64,000 bases of DNA from Monodelphis domestica (taxonomy: Eukaryota; Chordata; Mammalia; Didelphimorphia; Didelphidae), in contig NC_077232.1 in assembly GCF_027887165.1 (NCBI RefSeq), forward strand, positions 16,193,755 through 16,257,754. The letters run 5' to 3'. Shown in pieces: positions 23,715-35,500 of the stretch. The translations under genes were made by a program, and so were the position numbers. The notes under the pieces were generated by a model that made no database searches, was not told the DNA's origin, and saw nothing but the letters and a program-made list of their open reading frames with translations. Within the stretch, counting starts at the first letter, position 1, and every line of letters starts with the position of its first letter.

Positions 23715-25244
23715 GAAGCCACTTGTGGTGCTATAAAAAGAGAAAAAAAGTCACATGAAACATGGGCTCAGAGTGTCCTCCCAATTGGAGAACTAAAAAG
23801 ATGGTGGAAAGGTAGCCAAACAAGCTAAAATCTTGAACTACAATAACGGCGGTCTATGGGGTCTGGAATGATGGAGCTGATAGTTGTACAGCCTTCTGCC
23901 CTGATCAGATCACAACTTGATTATTATATTCAATTTGAGGTTCCATAGTTTAGGAAGAAAACTGATGAGTTGCAGAATATACAGAGGTGGCAATCAAGAT
24001 GGCAAAGAGAGCTGATGGAAAAGAAAACCTGGAAAAGGCTGACCTGTAGAGAAGATTTAGTTGGTTCAAAGAATAAAATGAGGTTCCCATTAAGACTGAA
24101 AGGCAAGGGGTCATGCCCTTCACAGGAGAAGATAATATCCCTGAAACCCTCAAAGGAGAACACACAATTTTAACATTTTTTTCAGTTATGAGTATGGAGT
24201 AGTGTGGATCAAAATATTCTGTCCAGCCAAATTCTATAAGTTTCCAAAAACATGTATGCAGGTAGGTTAGGTTCTGCTCATAGAGTGAAGCATGAGTTTT
24301 GAGACTGATGGGTGCTATATGCTTGTCTGTCCCAAACCACAAAAGCGAAATAGTCCCTTTGACGTATATCCAGGGTCCTTTTTTGATGCTATTTATAGCA
24401 TCAGATGTGAAGAGTAGAAAGTAGAGAGATGAACATGAATTTCTGTGATCTCCAACGGCTAATGTCTCCTCTCCTCCATTCCTCGCCCTCTCAGCGTTTA
24501 GAAAAGGCCTGCAGTCTACACAGCAGGAGTGGAACTAACAAGATTGCATGGCCTGAAAATTCATGCAAACAGGGTTTCTGGGTCTATTTCAGGAGCACCT
24601 CCCTCTAAGATACTTGTCTCTTCCACACTAAATCCAATCTGCACAAGAAAACATCAAGATGATTATCACCAGAGGAAGGGAGGGATTTACCTACATCATG
24701 AGCCATCTTTGTCACTGTACTGGTACAAAACTTTTACTCTGATTTGAGAGGGCCTGGCAGCACTTGAGAGCCAGCCAATGAGGTCTGCATCAAGGAATGA
24801 AAGGCAGAAAGATCACCACGGTGGGCAGCAATCCATTCCTCTTATTCACACTAAACAAGGTGAATCTGGAGGTTGTCCCTGAGCTACAAGAGTTTGGGAG
24901 TATCTAAGGATTGCCCAATGAAAGATATTCCCTTCAGAGGAGCCCAGCATATGCAAGGCCAGGAAGGAGCTTTTTGAAAATACAAGCCCCAGAGAGTCTC
25001 TGCTCAGAGCCAAAAGAATTTTTCTCTTCATCCCCCTGTAACCGAATCTGTTCTGTCCTGTGAGTCTTGGGAAAGAACTGACTAAAAAGGCCCCTCTCTA
25101 AAGACTTTGATATTCCTTTGACTGCAGTATCTTTTTAAATCCCTCCTAACCACTGGGTTCTAGCCTGGGTTCTAGATTCCTTTCAATGTTCTTTTGCATT
25201 TAGCTTCTCCTAAAACCTGGGTTGAGAACTCCCTAGGTACTTAC

Positions 25245-25465
25245 CTGTCCTCTCCACCAGCTCTTCCAGGGTCTCCTGCCCTTCAAATCTTCCTCCTCAC
25301 AATTTGCTGAGACAAAGGATGGAATTGCACTGAATTAGAGATTCTCCCCTGCAGTTCCAACTGGCCTATCTTCTTGCTTCCTCCTAGCACTATGTCCTTC
25401 CCTCTGGTGTTCTCTTACTTATGTGCAGATGTGCTGATGATGGCTACAGCAAGCAGAGTTTCCAA
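25245..25465 (-). other. Presumed first non-coding exon of copy B
   Basis: Counterpart of the copy A leader exon: the same GGACAG|GTAAGTACC donor with the exon ending at 25245. The first coding exon's acceptor (CTTTTTATAG) follows with exon sequence from 23730. The upstream limit is a guess from the extent of similarity to copy A and the relic. Confidence 0.5.
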
Positions 25466-26935
25466 ATATCATGAACCCTGACTTCCTCAAAAGAGGAAAT
25501 GACTAATGATATTTCATGCCATGGATTGGTTTCGTGTGTTTTGGGAGGACATGGACTAGAGCCAGAAAAGATAGGAAGGCATGGATGAGTTTCAATCCTC
25601 ATTGGTGGAGATCATTTACCCAACAAATTATTATCCTTAGAAAACTACTGATGATTTTACTTTGTCTTGCAAGGATTCTTCAAGATGGCAATGATTATAT
25701 TGTATTAAAGGACAGGATGTGAGGAGCAACTAAGTGCCTCAGTAAATTGAGAGCCAGAAATATGTATTGGAGGTTCTAGGTTCAAATCTGCACTCAGACA
25801 CTTCCTAGCTATGTTGCCCTGGGCAAGTAATTTATGATGCACTGCCTAGTCCTTGCATTTCTTCTGCTTTGAAAACAATACACAGTATTGATTTGAAGGT
25901 GGAAGGTAAAGTTTTATATTAAAAAACAGAATGTCCAAAGCTAGAAGCAATTCTAATATAAATGAGGTTGCTTTAAAAAAAAAAAAAAGAACCTGATAAC
26001 ATAATTCCTAAACAATAGTGAATGGCAAAGAGTCAACCTGTTTGGTATTCCAGAAACAACAAAAGCAGTGAAACTGGAAGTTTGAATACTCAGAGGGTAA
26101 TAAAGCATAAGGAAATGGAAAAGGTAGGATGTGGCCAAGCCATGAAGGACTTTATTTAACTCCCTTATCAATGTCTTTATACTTGATTCTTCACATACAG
26201 GAAATCCCTGGAGTTTATTGAGTTGGGAGCACATTTGTGCTCTAGTAAGATCACTGTAGCAACTGAGTGGAGGACAGATTGAAGTGAGGCTGTGCTGAAG
26301 GAGTCTGACCAACCAATAGTTTTTTTTTGTTGTTTTTATTTCAGCAATCAAGAGGAAAGATGGCAAGTTCCCAAAGTATGGTCATGGTTGTGTGAGTGGA
26401 GAGAAGAGAACATGAAAAAATGATGCTGTGATGTTAGAAGCAAGATTTGATGACAAACTTGGATATGTTGGATGAATGACAATAAGAAGTCAGGAAAGAC
26501 ATGAAGATTGAGATCCCAGGAGCCTAGAAGGAAAATGATATTCTCAACAGTAAACAGGAAGTTGAGAGAAGGAGAGAGCAAGACAATGAAGGTGTAAAAA
26601 AATTTAAGAGGTTAGTAGAACATTGTGCTCTATTGATACATCCTTCAATATATCCTTTCCTTTCATCAACCCTTTAAAATGTTTTATTGATATTCCTTTT
26701 AGTGTCTATCACCATGAATAGACCTTAGATCCTCATTCCCGTTAAACCTAATGTGTCTCAGGAATCCCTGATTTCCTTCAAGACTCTCCTCAATACCATC
26801 ATCTACATGAGGTCTTTCTTGTAGCCCAATTGTTAGTATCCTCAACTAGGACCCTCATCAGCTGGGTTATTTTGTTTTGTATGCATAGTGTGTATGTATA
26901 TACATATATAGTGTGTTATGGATATACATATAGAT

Positions 26936-26962
26936 CAGACAGACACAGAAAGAGATAGATGA
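26936..26962. repeat. Short (CAGA)n tract
   Basis: Copy B counterpart of the longer CAGACAGACAGA tract at about 9590-9630 in copy A. Confidence 0.6.
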
Positions 26963-27925
26963 TATTTCCTGTTAAAATGGAAGCTCCTTGAGAGCAACAG
27001 CTATATAATCTACTCCCTCGTTATCCAAATGTTTCCAGTAAGTTGAATTTTTACTATTTTTCTATTTTATACCAAATAAGGGACATTACAGACACCATAC
27101 TGATCATAAACAGGAAAGGAACTATTGCTTATGCCATAGATCATGGCATTGGGAGGGAGGGGTCAGGAAAATAGACTATAGGAAAGGAGTGACTCTGATT
27201 CAGGACTTTTAGATGACAATCTGGGTTAGGGTTGTTGCTTAGACTGGTGGAAGAGTATAAAATAACAGGTGAAGGTGGCTATCCCTAAAGGGAGAGAAGA
27301 GATCTTCCCAGAGTGGAACATGCACCCATCATGTAAATACCCAGGGGCAGAGCATTATCAACAGGAAAGGGAGAATTGTGTCTAAGATCAAGACAATGAA
27401 TTCTGGGCTAAGAGAGCCAAGGCTAGAGTCCCCAAAGGCTTCAAGCCTAAATGTCTTCAGATTGGGCTCAAATCCCAGACTGTACTTCTGAGCTCTGGGA
27501 AGCCAGGGCAGCCAATATCTATGAAAGCTTATATAGCCTGATGGCCTCTTGTACTTTTAAATTTCTTGCTCAGGTCTGACAACCCACACTACATTGACAG
27601 GCCAGGATCCTGAGTTAGAGTCCTGATGAATGTCTGAGAATTTTTCTAGCCATAAATTCTGACTTGCACAAAGGAAGGAGCTTGGAAGAATGAATATCTG
27701 GGGATGATTAGATAGTAGAAAGGAAACTTGGTTTGGACTCCTATGCCCTAGACATTAATCTTATCTCTCTTATTCCCTATGTATTTCCCATAGGCAAATA
27801 ACTTCTGATTTCTAGATCTCAGCCTCCTTCTAACTATATATATAATGTAAGTTTCTAAAATTTAATATATGTAGACTACAATAAAGGCATGACCTGATCA
27901 AATGCCCTCCTGTCTTCTCTCCTAT

Positions 27926-28071
27926 TGTGACAAGGAAATCACTTTAAAAGACTGATATATATTAATTTAAAGTTGCCAAGGAATTCAGCTATGTAATTCC
28001 TAAATGAAAACTCAAGTCAGCAGTCAACCTTTTATGGAGTTTTTAATTACAAACAGGAGGAAGAAAGGTAT

Positions 28072-28111
<40 letters not shown>

Positions 28112-28864
28112 GGAGAGAAGGGAATAGGGCTTAAATACCCCCTCTGTTTAGGCTGGGCCAAAAGGCCCAAGCCCTTAGATAGCTGAGGCAAAGAAAAGAG
28201 ATCAGTCCCTATCACTCACATGACCAAAATGGAGAAACAGTCTCAAGGGCCTCCATCTCCAGCCTCCTTCAGAGCAAAACTTCTCAGAGCACCACCTCTC
28301 AGAGCAAAACCTCTCGAACTCCCCTAGTCCTCAGACCCCGCTATCTTTAAGGAAACCATCTAAGTCCCCTCCCCTCAGTTCTCACATCTACCAATCACTC
28401 TCCATGTCTTCCCTGTGCCAATGGTGGCTCTAGCTTAACCCAGGACCGCCCAGAGGTCTGCCCCTTTGCACATGTCTGTTGAAGGTCATATTCTCAAATA
28501 ATTAAATCTTGATCCTTGCTGCAGCCCTTCCTAAATCCTTTTACTCTGAGTAGGGTAGAGATTGTAGTTTCAAGACCTGGTTCCGTCATTCCAAGTATCT
28601 TTATTGTATCAATTCTAAAATCAACCATGACTCAAAGAACTTCCTGTTCTATGCTTAAGCATAGATCAAAACCCTTTCCATTGTTTAGCACAAGGTTTCT
28701 GTCCTATAGTAGTCTTAGGTAGGGAGGAGAAGGATCCTCCCATGCCAAGGGGGTTCACATTCCAATAGAGTTCTTACTATCAGTAGGAAATTTTTTCCAA
28801 GTATGAAACTTTCCAATGGTGAAATTTCCAACATTCATAAGTCTAAGAAATTTCAAGGTTTACA
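27926..28864 (-). mobile_element. Solo LTR, antisense, upstream of copy B (939 bp)
   Basis: Read on the minus strand it starts TGTAAACCTTGAAATTTC and ends CCTTGTCACA. Flanks are CTAT at 27922-27925 and 28865-28868. It holds a TATTTAAG box (plus strand near 28130), a (CT)n tract and a GC-richer body. The first bases resemble the LTRs at 1615 and 13172, so it may be a relative of that family. Non-coding fossil, class I-like by its 4-bp duplication. It points the same way as the MS4A genes. Confidence 0.8.
28074..28108. repeat. (AG)n dinucleotide repeat
   Basis: About 17 AG units inside the antisense LTR, where they read as (CT)n. Confidence 0.95.
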
Positions 28865-29224
28865 CTATACTACCACTAAAATCATACCCTGTTTCTTTTA
28901 GATGGGTAAAGCTCATGAAGGTCCACTAGTACATTTCTGGAACTGAAAGTTGTACAGCTAACTGCCTTATTTTCTAAATAGAGAAGAAAAGTGTCCCTGA
29001 CATGCACATATTTAGAAGTTTGAACCAGGGGATAGAATGCTGACTTTGGCATCAGAAGGCCCAAGTCTGAACTTTGGCCCTGAAATTGGACTCTCACTCA
29101 CTAGGAGTGAGTAATTTACTCTCTCAATCTTTGGCTCTTCATCTGTAAAGTAAGAAGGATCAATCAGATGATCTTTGCGATTCTTTCCAGCTCAAAATCT
29201 CTACTCCCACTCAACAAAATCCAG

Positions 29225-30112
29225 GAAGCATCACTTTGTTTTATTGTTTCTTCGAAAAATAGTCAGTAATGGAAAAGAGCCCTCCCTGGGAACAGGGAAG
29301 CCTGTGCTCTCTATGAAACTGTCATGATGACTTCCTGGCAATGCACTTGTGTCAGCAATTGGACTTTGAAGCATTGTCCCTCTTCTGCAGGCCTCAACAG
29401 CTGGATTTTCACCCTCCAAATCATAGAAAATGGGACTAACAAGTGAATCCACTCAACTTTGGCAACTCCTTTCCCTTGGATGGAGATACTTGAATGGAAA
29501 AGGGAATAAGTGAGTGAATCTTCATCTCATTCTTTTCCTTCTAGCTGATCCAGATGCCTATAACATTATATACCCACAAGGGCCTATATAGCAAAGACAT
29601 ATACAAGATACTACATGCCAACCCATCCTATCTCCTCTTTTCATTTATGCTCAAGCTGATAATCAAATCAGTGTGAAAAGAACTCTTCAATCTATAGTCC
29701 CACAGATCTGCTTCCAAACTCCTTGATTGCTAAAACCAAAGACTCTTCCTCTTCCATCACTTGCCTATAGGTCTTACATCCTTTAGGACAACTAGGAATG
29801 TCTCTTTCCTGGTCTATAGACCTTTCCTGGACCTAGAACCAAGAATGAGAACCACCCAGGGTGCTTATCTGTCCAAATTAACCAGTTCTTCCTGCATTTC
29901 CTGTACTTCTAGTCTGCCTCCTCACTCTCTGCCTAGTCAATGGATCATGTGCTAAATAGGAGATCTTCCTTGGGGTTCCACTCTGTCCTGTCTGCCTACT
30001 TCCCTCTGACACATTTCCATTCCCCCTGAAGTTTCTGTGCCTTAAAGGATAGGCTGATGATCACTACATCAAGCAGAGTTTCTGAACATGGTGAACTGTT
30101 TCATTTTCAGCA
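29225..30112 (-). pseudogene. Orphan relic of a third MS4A4-like gene (first and last exons only)
   Basis: Plus-strand 29225-29460 is diverged but clearly alignable to 12590-12790, the terminal exon and 3'UTR of copy B. In the matching frame the tail reads SPIFYDLEGENPAVEAC against [16 protein letters not shown], and the stop and the phase-0 acceptor are not kept. From about 29470 the sequence instead aligns to copy A upstream DNA (5940-6260, then 7780-8150), which holds the presumed first non-coding exon. At 29867-29868 the donor that reads GTAAGT in A and B is ATAAGC. No N-terminal or transmembrane exons lie between, so the middle of a gene appears to have been deleted. It is more diverged from A and B than they are from each other, so it is the oldest of the three copies. 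Confidence 0.7.
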
Positions 30113-30789
30113 TAGGAAATCACCAAAAATACCTCTTTTTTCTTTGCAAAAATATCTTCTGTTGTTTTTTAAACTTGAATTCAATAGTTATTTGTTACTG
30201 CCTGGTTCCTTTCATTTTTAACATTCTATATCCCATTCCAGATTCTAGGTCCTTTTCAAATCAAAATTTTGATTTTCATTGAGAAGTATTTCCTTTAATT
30301 TATTAGGATTCTCACTCAGAATCTGATATGAAGAGGATATCTGAAACCACTTCCTCTTCCACAATGGCTCTATCATTTAATCTCAAACTCCAAGTCTCTT
30401 GCAAGCATTTAACACATGTTCCATGAAGAAGACATCATTGTTTTCTAGCTGATGTCAAGAAAATGGGCCCTTCATTGAGGGATATTTCACCTACTGTGAT
30501 CTTGGAAGATCTTGACCTAGAGGTTAGCAATAAAAGTTATTATTCACATTCTATGTGCCTCAACTTTTCCATGATATTCTTCGGTGACTCAATTATTACT
30601 GCCTTAAGGGGAAGGTCTACATGGTTTGTAGCAGATGAGATCTGAAACTTATCATTGTGGCAGTGAAATGCAGAACTGTGGTGTTTGGGAGTTTCCTTTG
30701 GTTTAGTAGGTCCAGTGTATGACAGATCACAGTAAGTTAAGCATTCCTCAAGAGGGTTGATGAGGAAAAGCCACAGCTTCATTCAATTT

Positions 30790-31260
30790 CTTCACCAATT
30801 TAATTTCATAAACATTCATTACATTTCTACTCTGTAGAAAGCACCACGGTCAATACAGAGAATACAAAAATGAAAAGGGACAGTTACTGTCTCCAAGGTT
30901 CTTACAATCTCAGAGAGGTAAATAAGGCATGTATATGAATCACTATGTTACATTTTATGATATGATCAAATACATATTTTAAACAGAAGAGTTAAAGGGG
31001 TTCAACTAGAGAGGGAGTAGAATTAGTTTTAATTGGGGAGATTAAAGCAGATTATGAACTAGAAGTTAATTCATGGAGAGGATATCAATTGTCATATACA
31101 TTATCTAGGTATGGTGAAAATTATGTCCAGTGTCAAGCAGAAGGTAAAAGGAGAAGAAACAAATATATTATTCAATTTTGAATGGCACACAGAGAAAGAT
31201 AGTTCCCTAAAAAAAAGCTGGGAAGATAGGGAAATCAGACTGAGAGGATTTGAATTTTAA
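30790..31260 (-). repeat. Antisense L2 LINE 3' relic
   Basis: CATTCATTACATTTCTACTC, AATACAAAAATGAAAAGGG and GTTCTTACAATCTCAGAG follow the reversed L2 3' end pattern, then decayed L2 text. It is interrupted downstream by a SINE at 31280. Confidence 0.5.
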
Positions 31261-31279
31261 GTTAAGAAATATTTCAGGA

Positions 31280-31478
31280 GGGGGCAGCTGGGTAGCTCAG
31301 TGGATTGAGAGTCAGACCCAGAGATGGGAGGTCATGGGTTCAAATCTGACCTCAGACACTTCCCAGCTATACGACCCTGGGCAAGTCACTTGACCCGCAT
31401 TGCCTAGCCCTTACCACTCTTCTGCCTTGGAACTAATACTAGTATTGATTCTAAGAGGGAAGGTTGGGGTTTTAAAAA
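31280..31478 (+). mobile_element. tRNA-headed marsupial SINE
   Basis: Near full-length: GGGCAGCTGGGTAGCTCAG through GAGGGAAGGTTGGGG and an A-rich tail (AAAAATAAATAAAA). Confidence 0.85.
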
Positions 31479-31988
31479 TAAATAAAATGCTTTTAATCAC
31501 TTCTGATTAAAATTCTGATAGTATTCCATTACATTCCCATGTCATAATTTATTCAGCCATTCCCCCAACTGATAGTAAAAAATTGGAAAGCAATTTGGAA
31601 ACAGTCCCTTTTGTTTCTAGCTCTTTGCTGCCGCAAAATAAATAAATAAATAAATAAGACTGATATATTTTTTGTGTGGGTCATTTTACTCTTTATTCTA
31701 CCTCTGGTATATAAACTAGTAATGATATCACTGTGTCAAAAGCTATGTAATTGAATAACTTGGGGAGCAGAGTTCCAAACTGCTTTCCAAAATGACTAAA
31801 ACAAGTCTTACATTCAGCTTTGGAAACTCCTAAATTGGGTGACTATAAAGAAAATAACTATATTAAATCCTTTCTCCCACCACCAATATATACGTTGAGG
31901 ATAACAAATTATATTGGTCAAGGTAACTGCATTCTTTCATGGCTCAGAGAAAATAAATTTTAAGTACATTAACACACAGGGTGCACCA

Positions 31989-31994
31989 TTTATT
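31989..31994 (-). terminator. Possible polyadenylation signal of the MS4A3-like gene
   Basis: TTTATT on the plus strand reads AATAAA on the minus strand, about 590 nt after the stop codon. Position is plausible for a 3'UTR; no transcript evidence. Confidence 0.35.
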
Positions 31995-32582
31995 GGAAAT
32001 AGTGAAAAATAAGAGCCAGGTGTTTCAACTAAATAGCTATTCCTATGTCTAAGGTATTTTACTTTGTGCAGAAGAGAAGCCTGCATGACGAGGGGGAAAA
32101 TATGAATTTTCTCACCAACGGTCAGGAATGAGTAGCCAACCACCTTTTTGTGTCCATTTCTATTATAATTTCAGTTGATGAAAATGTGTCCATGATGACA
32201 GCATCATCAAGCCAGATCAATGGCAATTATCAGTCTCCAAAATTACCCATATTGGGCTGAATGTGTCTCTGATACCTTCATATCCATTATATCCATTGGT
32301 CCCTATGCATTTCCTCACTTTGTTCTGGACTTCTGGAGGGGAATGAATATGCTTTGGTTGGATCTTCCATGAAAGCAGGCAAGACCCCAGTGAAACCAAA
32401 AACATCTGTGTAGAGGGTGGAGGAAATTGTTTGTAAAGTATAGATGGTGCCTACAAGGAACTCAGAAGTCACATTATGTCGAGAGAAGGAAAATTGAGGT
32501 CACATCATTCAGTGGGGTCCCCTAGGATAAAGATTGGTTCAACTGACTGCTCTAAATGAGTATTCCTGGAGAATCCTTTGGG

Positions 32583-35500
32583 CTATTTGCTTAGTATCTC
32601 AGTATTGTGCTCAGGGATTGAGGCTTCCAGCCCTTCAGAATGCTGTTCAGTAGGGGCCATATCTATAACCATAGAAGAATCTGGAGGGTATAAAGTTTCC
32701 TGCAATATAAAGACAAAAAGGAAAAGAAAATTATTCACTGCCCTTATGATCACTTTCCATCTCTTCATCATCATCATCTTTTAACACGAATCAAAAAATA
32801 TTTATGAAGCATATATTTGATGCCAGGCACTGTACTAGGATGTGTGCATATGATGATGGGCAAAAAATAAAAGCAAAAGCAGGCTCTGCCCTCCAGGAGC
32901 TTCACTCAAATGGAGAAAGGGGTGGGGTACCTGGGTAGCTCAGTGGATTGAGAGCCAGGCCCAGAGATGGGAAGTCCTGGGTTCAAATCTGACCTCAGAT
33001 ACTTCCCAGCTGTGTGACCCTGGGCAAGTCACTTGACCACCATTGCCTAGTCCTTGCCACTCTTCTGCCTTAGAATCAGAAAGTAAAGATTTTTTAAAAT
33101 GGAGGAAGGGCATACATAATGAATAGGAAAATATAAGGTGCATACAAAGTTGATGGAAAGCAAGCTCAGAGAAGAAGGATATAGGAGACTTCAGGTTAGG
33201 AAGTACTCATAAAGTGGCATTAGAGTGGGGTCTTGAAATGATTAATTTCAAGGGGAAGAAGTACAGAGGGAGACTGTTCTGGGCACAGAAGAATAGCCAG
33301 TACAAATGCTTGAAGACAGGAGATGGAACATGCGGGTACAAAATCAAGTAGATTAGAATGATTACATCCTAGCATGACTGGGACAGCCAAAAGCACAAGA
33401 AGAATGGAAAGGTAAAGTGGGAACCATAGTGAATTAGAAGAGAGATTGAAGTAGAGAGAAATAAGACATAGAGACTCATTAGAAGGCTCATACAATAATC
33501 CAGGTAAGAAGTGATGAGGAACAATAATAGAAGGTGGCTCCATGAGTAGAAAGGACATGTGCATGTTTGTATATGTCACACTATATATACAAATTATATA
33601 TATGCATATATCATATGATATGTTCAATATATATCACATATATTAGTTATATATGTCTCATTATATATATAAAATCATACATATATTTCACTTACATACA
33701 AAATTATCTATATATACTATGTATATACATATATAAATGTATGTGTGTGATTTATGTTAACAGCATTTAGCAACTAAATGATTATACTGGATATTTGAAA
33801 GTGAGCTCAAGAGAACACTGGAAATTGTGCACCTTGATGACTGGGAGCATCATCATCATCATCATCCTCAACATCGTCATCATCAACATCAACAGCATCA
33901 GCATCATCAACAACATCATTACCATCATCATGATCATCAACATCAATATCTAACTATCCATCTTTTCTTGGCCCAAGATAGATTTTTGCTGGGTGGCCTA
34001 ATAGTATACTATACAGAGTACTGAATGAGAGCCAAAAGACCTAAACTCTAGGCTTGAGTGCCACTATGTGTCCTTTGGGGATAAAAAGAAAGCCTTCTTT
34101 TCCCTGGACTCAGTTTCCTCATTAATGTATGAGTGAAGCTTACATGGACTCTGCATTAAGTAAATCAATTAAATCAAACAATAAACCAGGTGTAAACGAG
34201 AAAAAAACTATCATAGTGGAAAACTATCTCATGTTGCATTGAAGCTAGATAATAAACAAAGCATAAAAAATAACTAAAATAATTAAACAAAATATAATTA
34301 TATTCTGTCAAAAAAAGAAATGGCTAAATTTGGAGAAAGTGGTTTCAGCTGAATGATGATATTGGAAACTAAGGTACAGTGTTCAGGAGAAACTGAAAAT
34401 AGAGAAAGTGCAAGCATATAATTTTAATAATTTTATTATTAATTATTATTATAGTATTATTTTAATCTATATTATTATGATAATATAAAATTATAATAAT
34501 TTATATTATTAATAATATAAATAATAATTTATATTATTAATAATATAAAATTATAATTTATATTATTAATAATATAAAAATTATAATAATTTATATTATT
34601 AATAATATAAAATTATAATAATTTATATTATTAATAATATAAAATTATAATAATTTATATTATTAATAATAATGTTATTGTTATTTTGTTAAATGTTTTA
34701 ATTATTTTTGTTATGTCAAAATGCCCAGTGAAATCCTTCCTTCCCTCACTAGAAATGCCATAGTTTGACAAAAGAATATATGTATATATAAAATTATGTT
34801 ACTTCTTTTTATTTACATTATTTCTCTAGTGGTAGACACAGATAAGTCATTCTTCAAAAAGTATTTTTGTTGCTGTTTATAGTGTTCTCTTGGTTCTGCT
34901 CATTTCACTCTTCATATTTTCATGCTTTTCCAAATTTAATCTGCCTGTCATTTCTTACTATATAGTAGCATTCCTGCTCAATCCTATGTCATAAATTATT
35001 TTTTTTTGGGAGGGTAGAACCAAGATTTTCATTTTTACTGTTATATCAAAACTTTTTCTCTTACATCCAAATATCTTCTAGTTTATCCATTTTCTTTTGT
35101 TTTATTCTTTGTTCTTTTTGTTTGTTCTATTTATACCTATGCAATAATATCTCATTTCTAGAAGAGGTTAAATTCTTTGTTTAAGTTTGTTTATTTAATT
35201 AATTAATTTAGAATATTTTCCATGGTTACGTGATTCATGTTCTTTCCCTCCCCTCTTCCCACCCCCTCCTTTAGGTAGGCATATAATGTTGATAGAGGTG
35301 TCAAACATGAGACACACTTGTGGACCACAAAACATACTCACCTCATTGGACTCACAACAATTTATTTTACACCCCAAGATGGTGAGAGAGAGGGTAAAGC
35401 ATAATTCCAGCACAGTGAGAATCATCATCAAAGACAGGAGCCCCTGTGGAAATCGATGCAGAAATCAAGCACTGAAGAAGTCAAAAAGAACTAAAAAACA

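Larger units (their letters stand above)
20080..27720. repeat. Tandem segmental duplication, right copy
   Basis: Partner of 1-10815. It is shorter because it lacks the two LTR elements and a block matching about 5912-7046 (junction near 24370). By eye introns differ by very roughly 5-9 percent, while the 156-nt N-terminal exon differs at one base. Confidence 0.9.

Noticed and set aside
29231-29452. 73-codon minus-strand frame as an active MS4A last exon
   Set aside because: No upstream MS4A exons lie between it and the complete MS4A3-like gene, which has its own last exon at 32.6 kb. The matching leader donor is lost.
33827-34024. His/Gln-rich 65-codon open frame
   Set aside because: It is a direct reading of the CAT/CAA triplet repeat; there is no sign of an exon or conservation.
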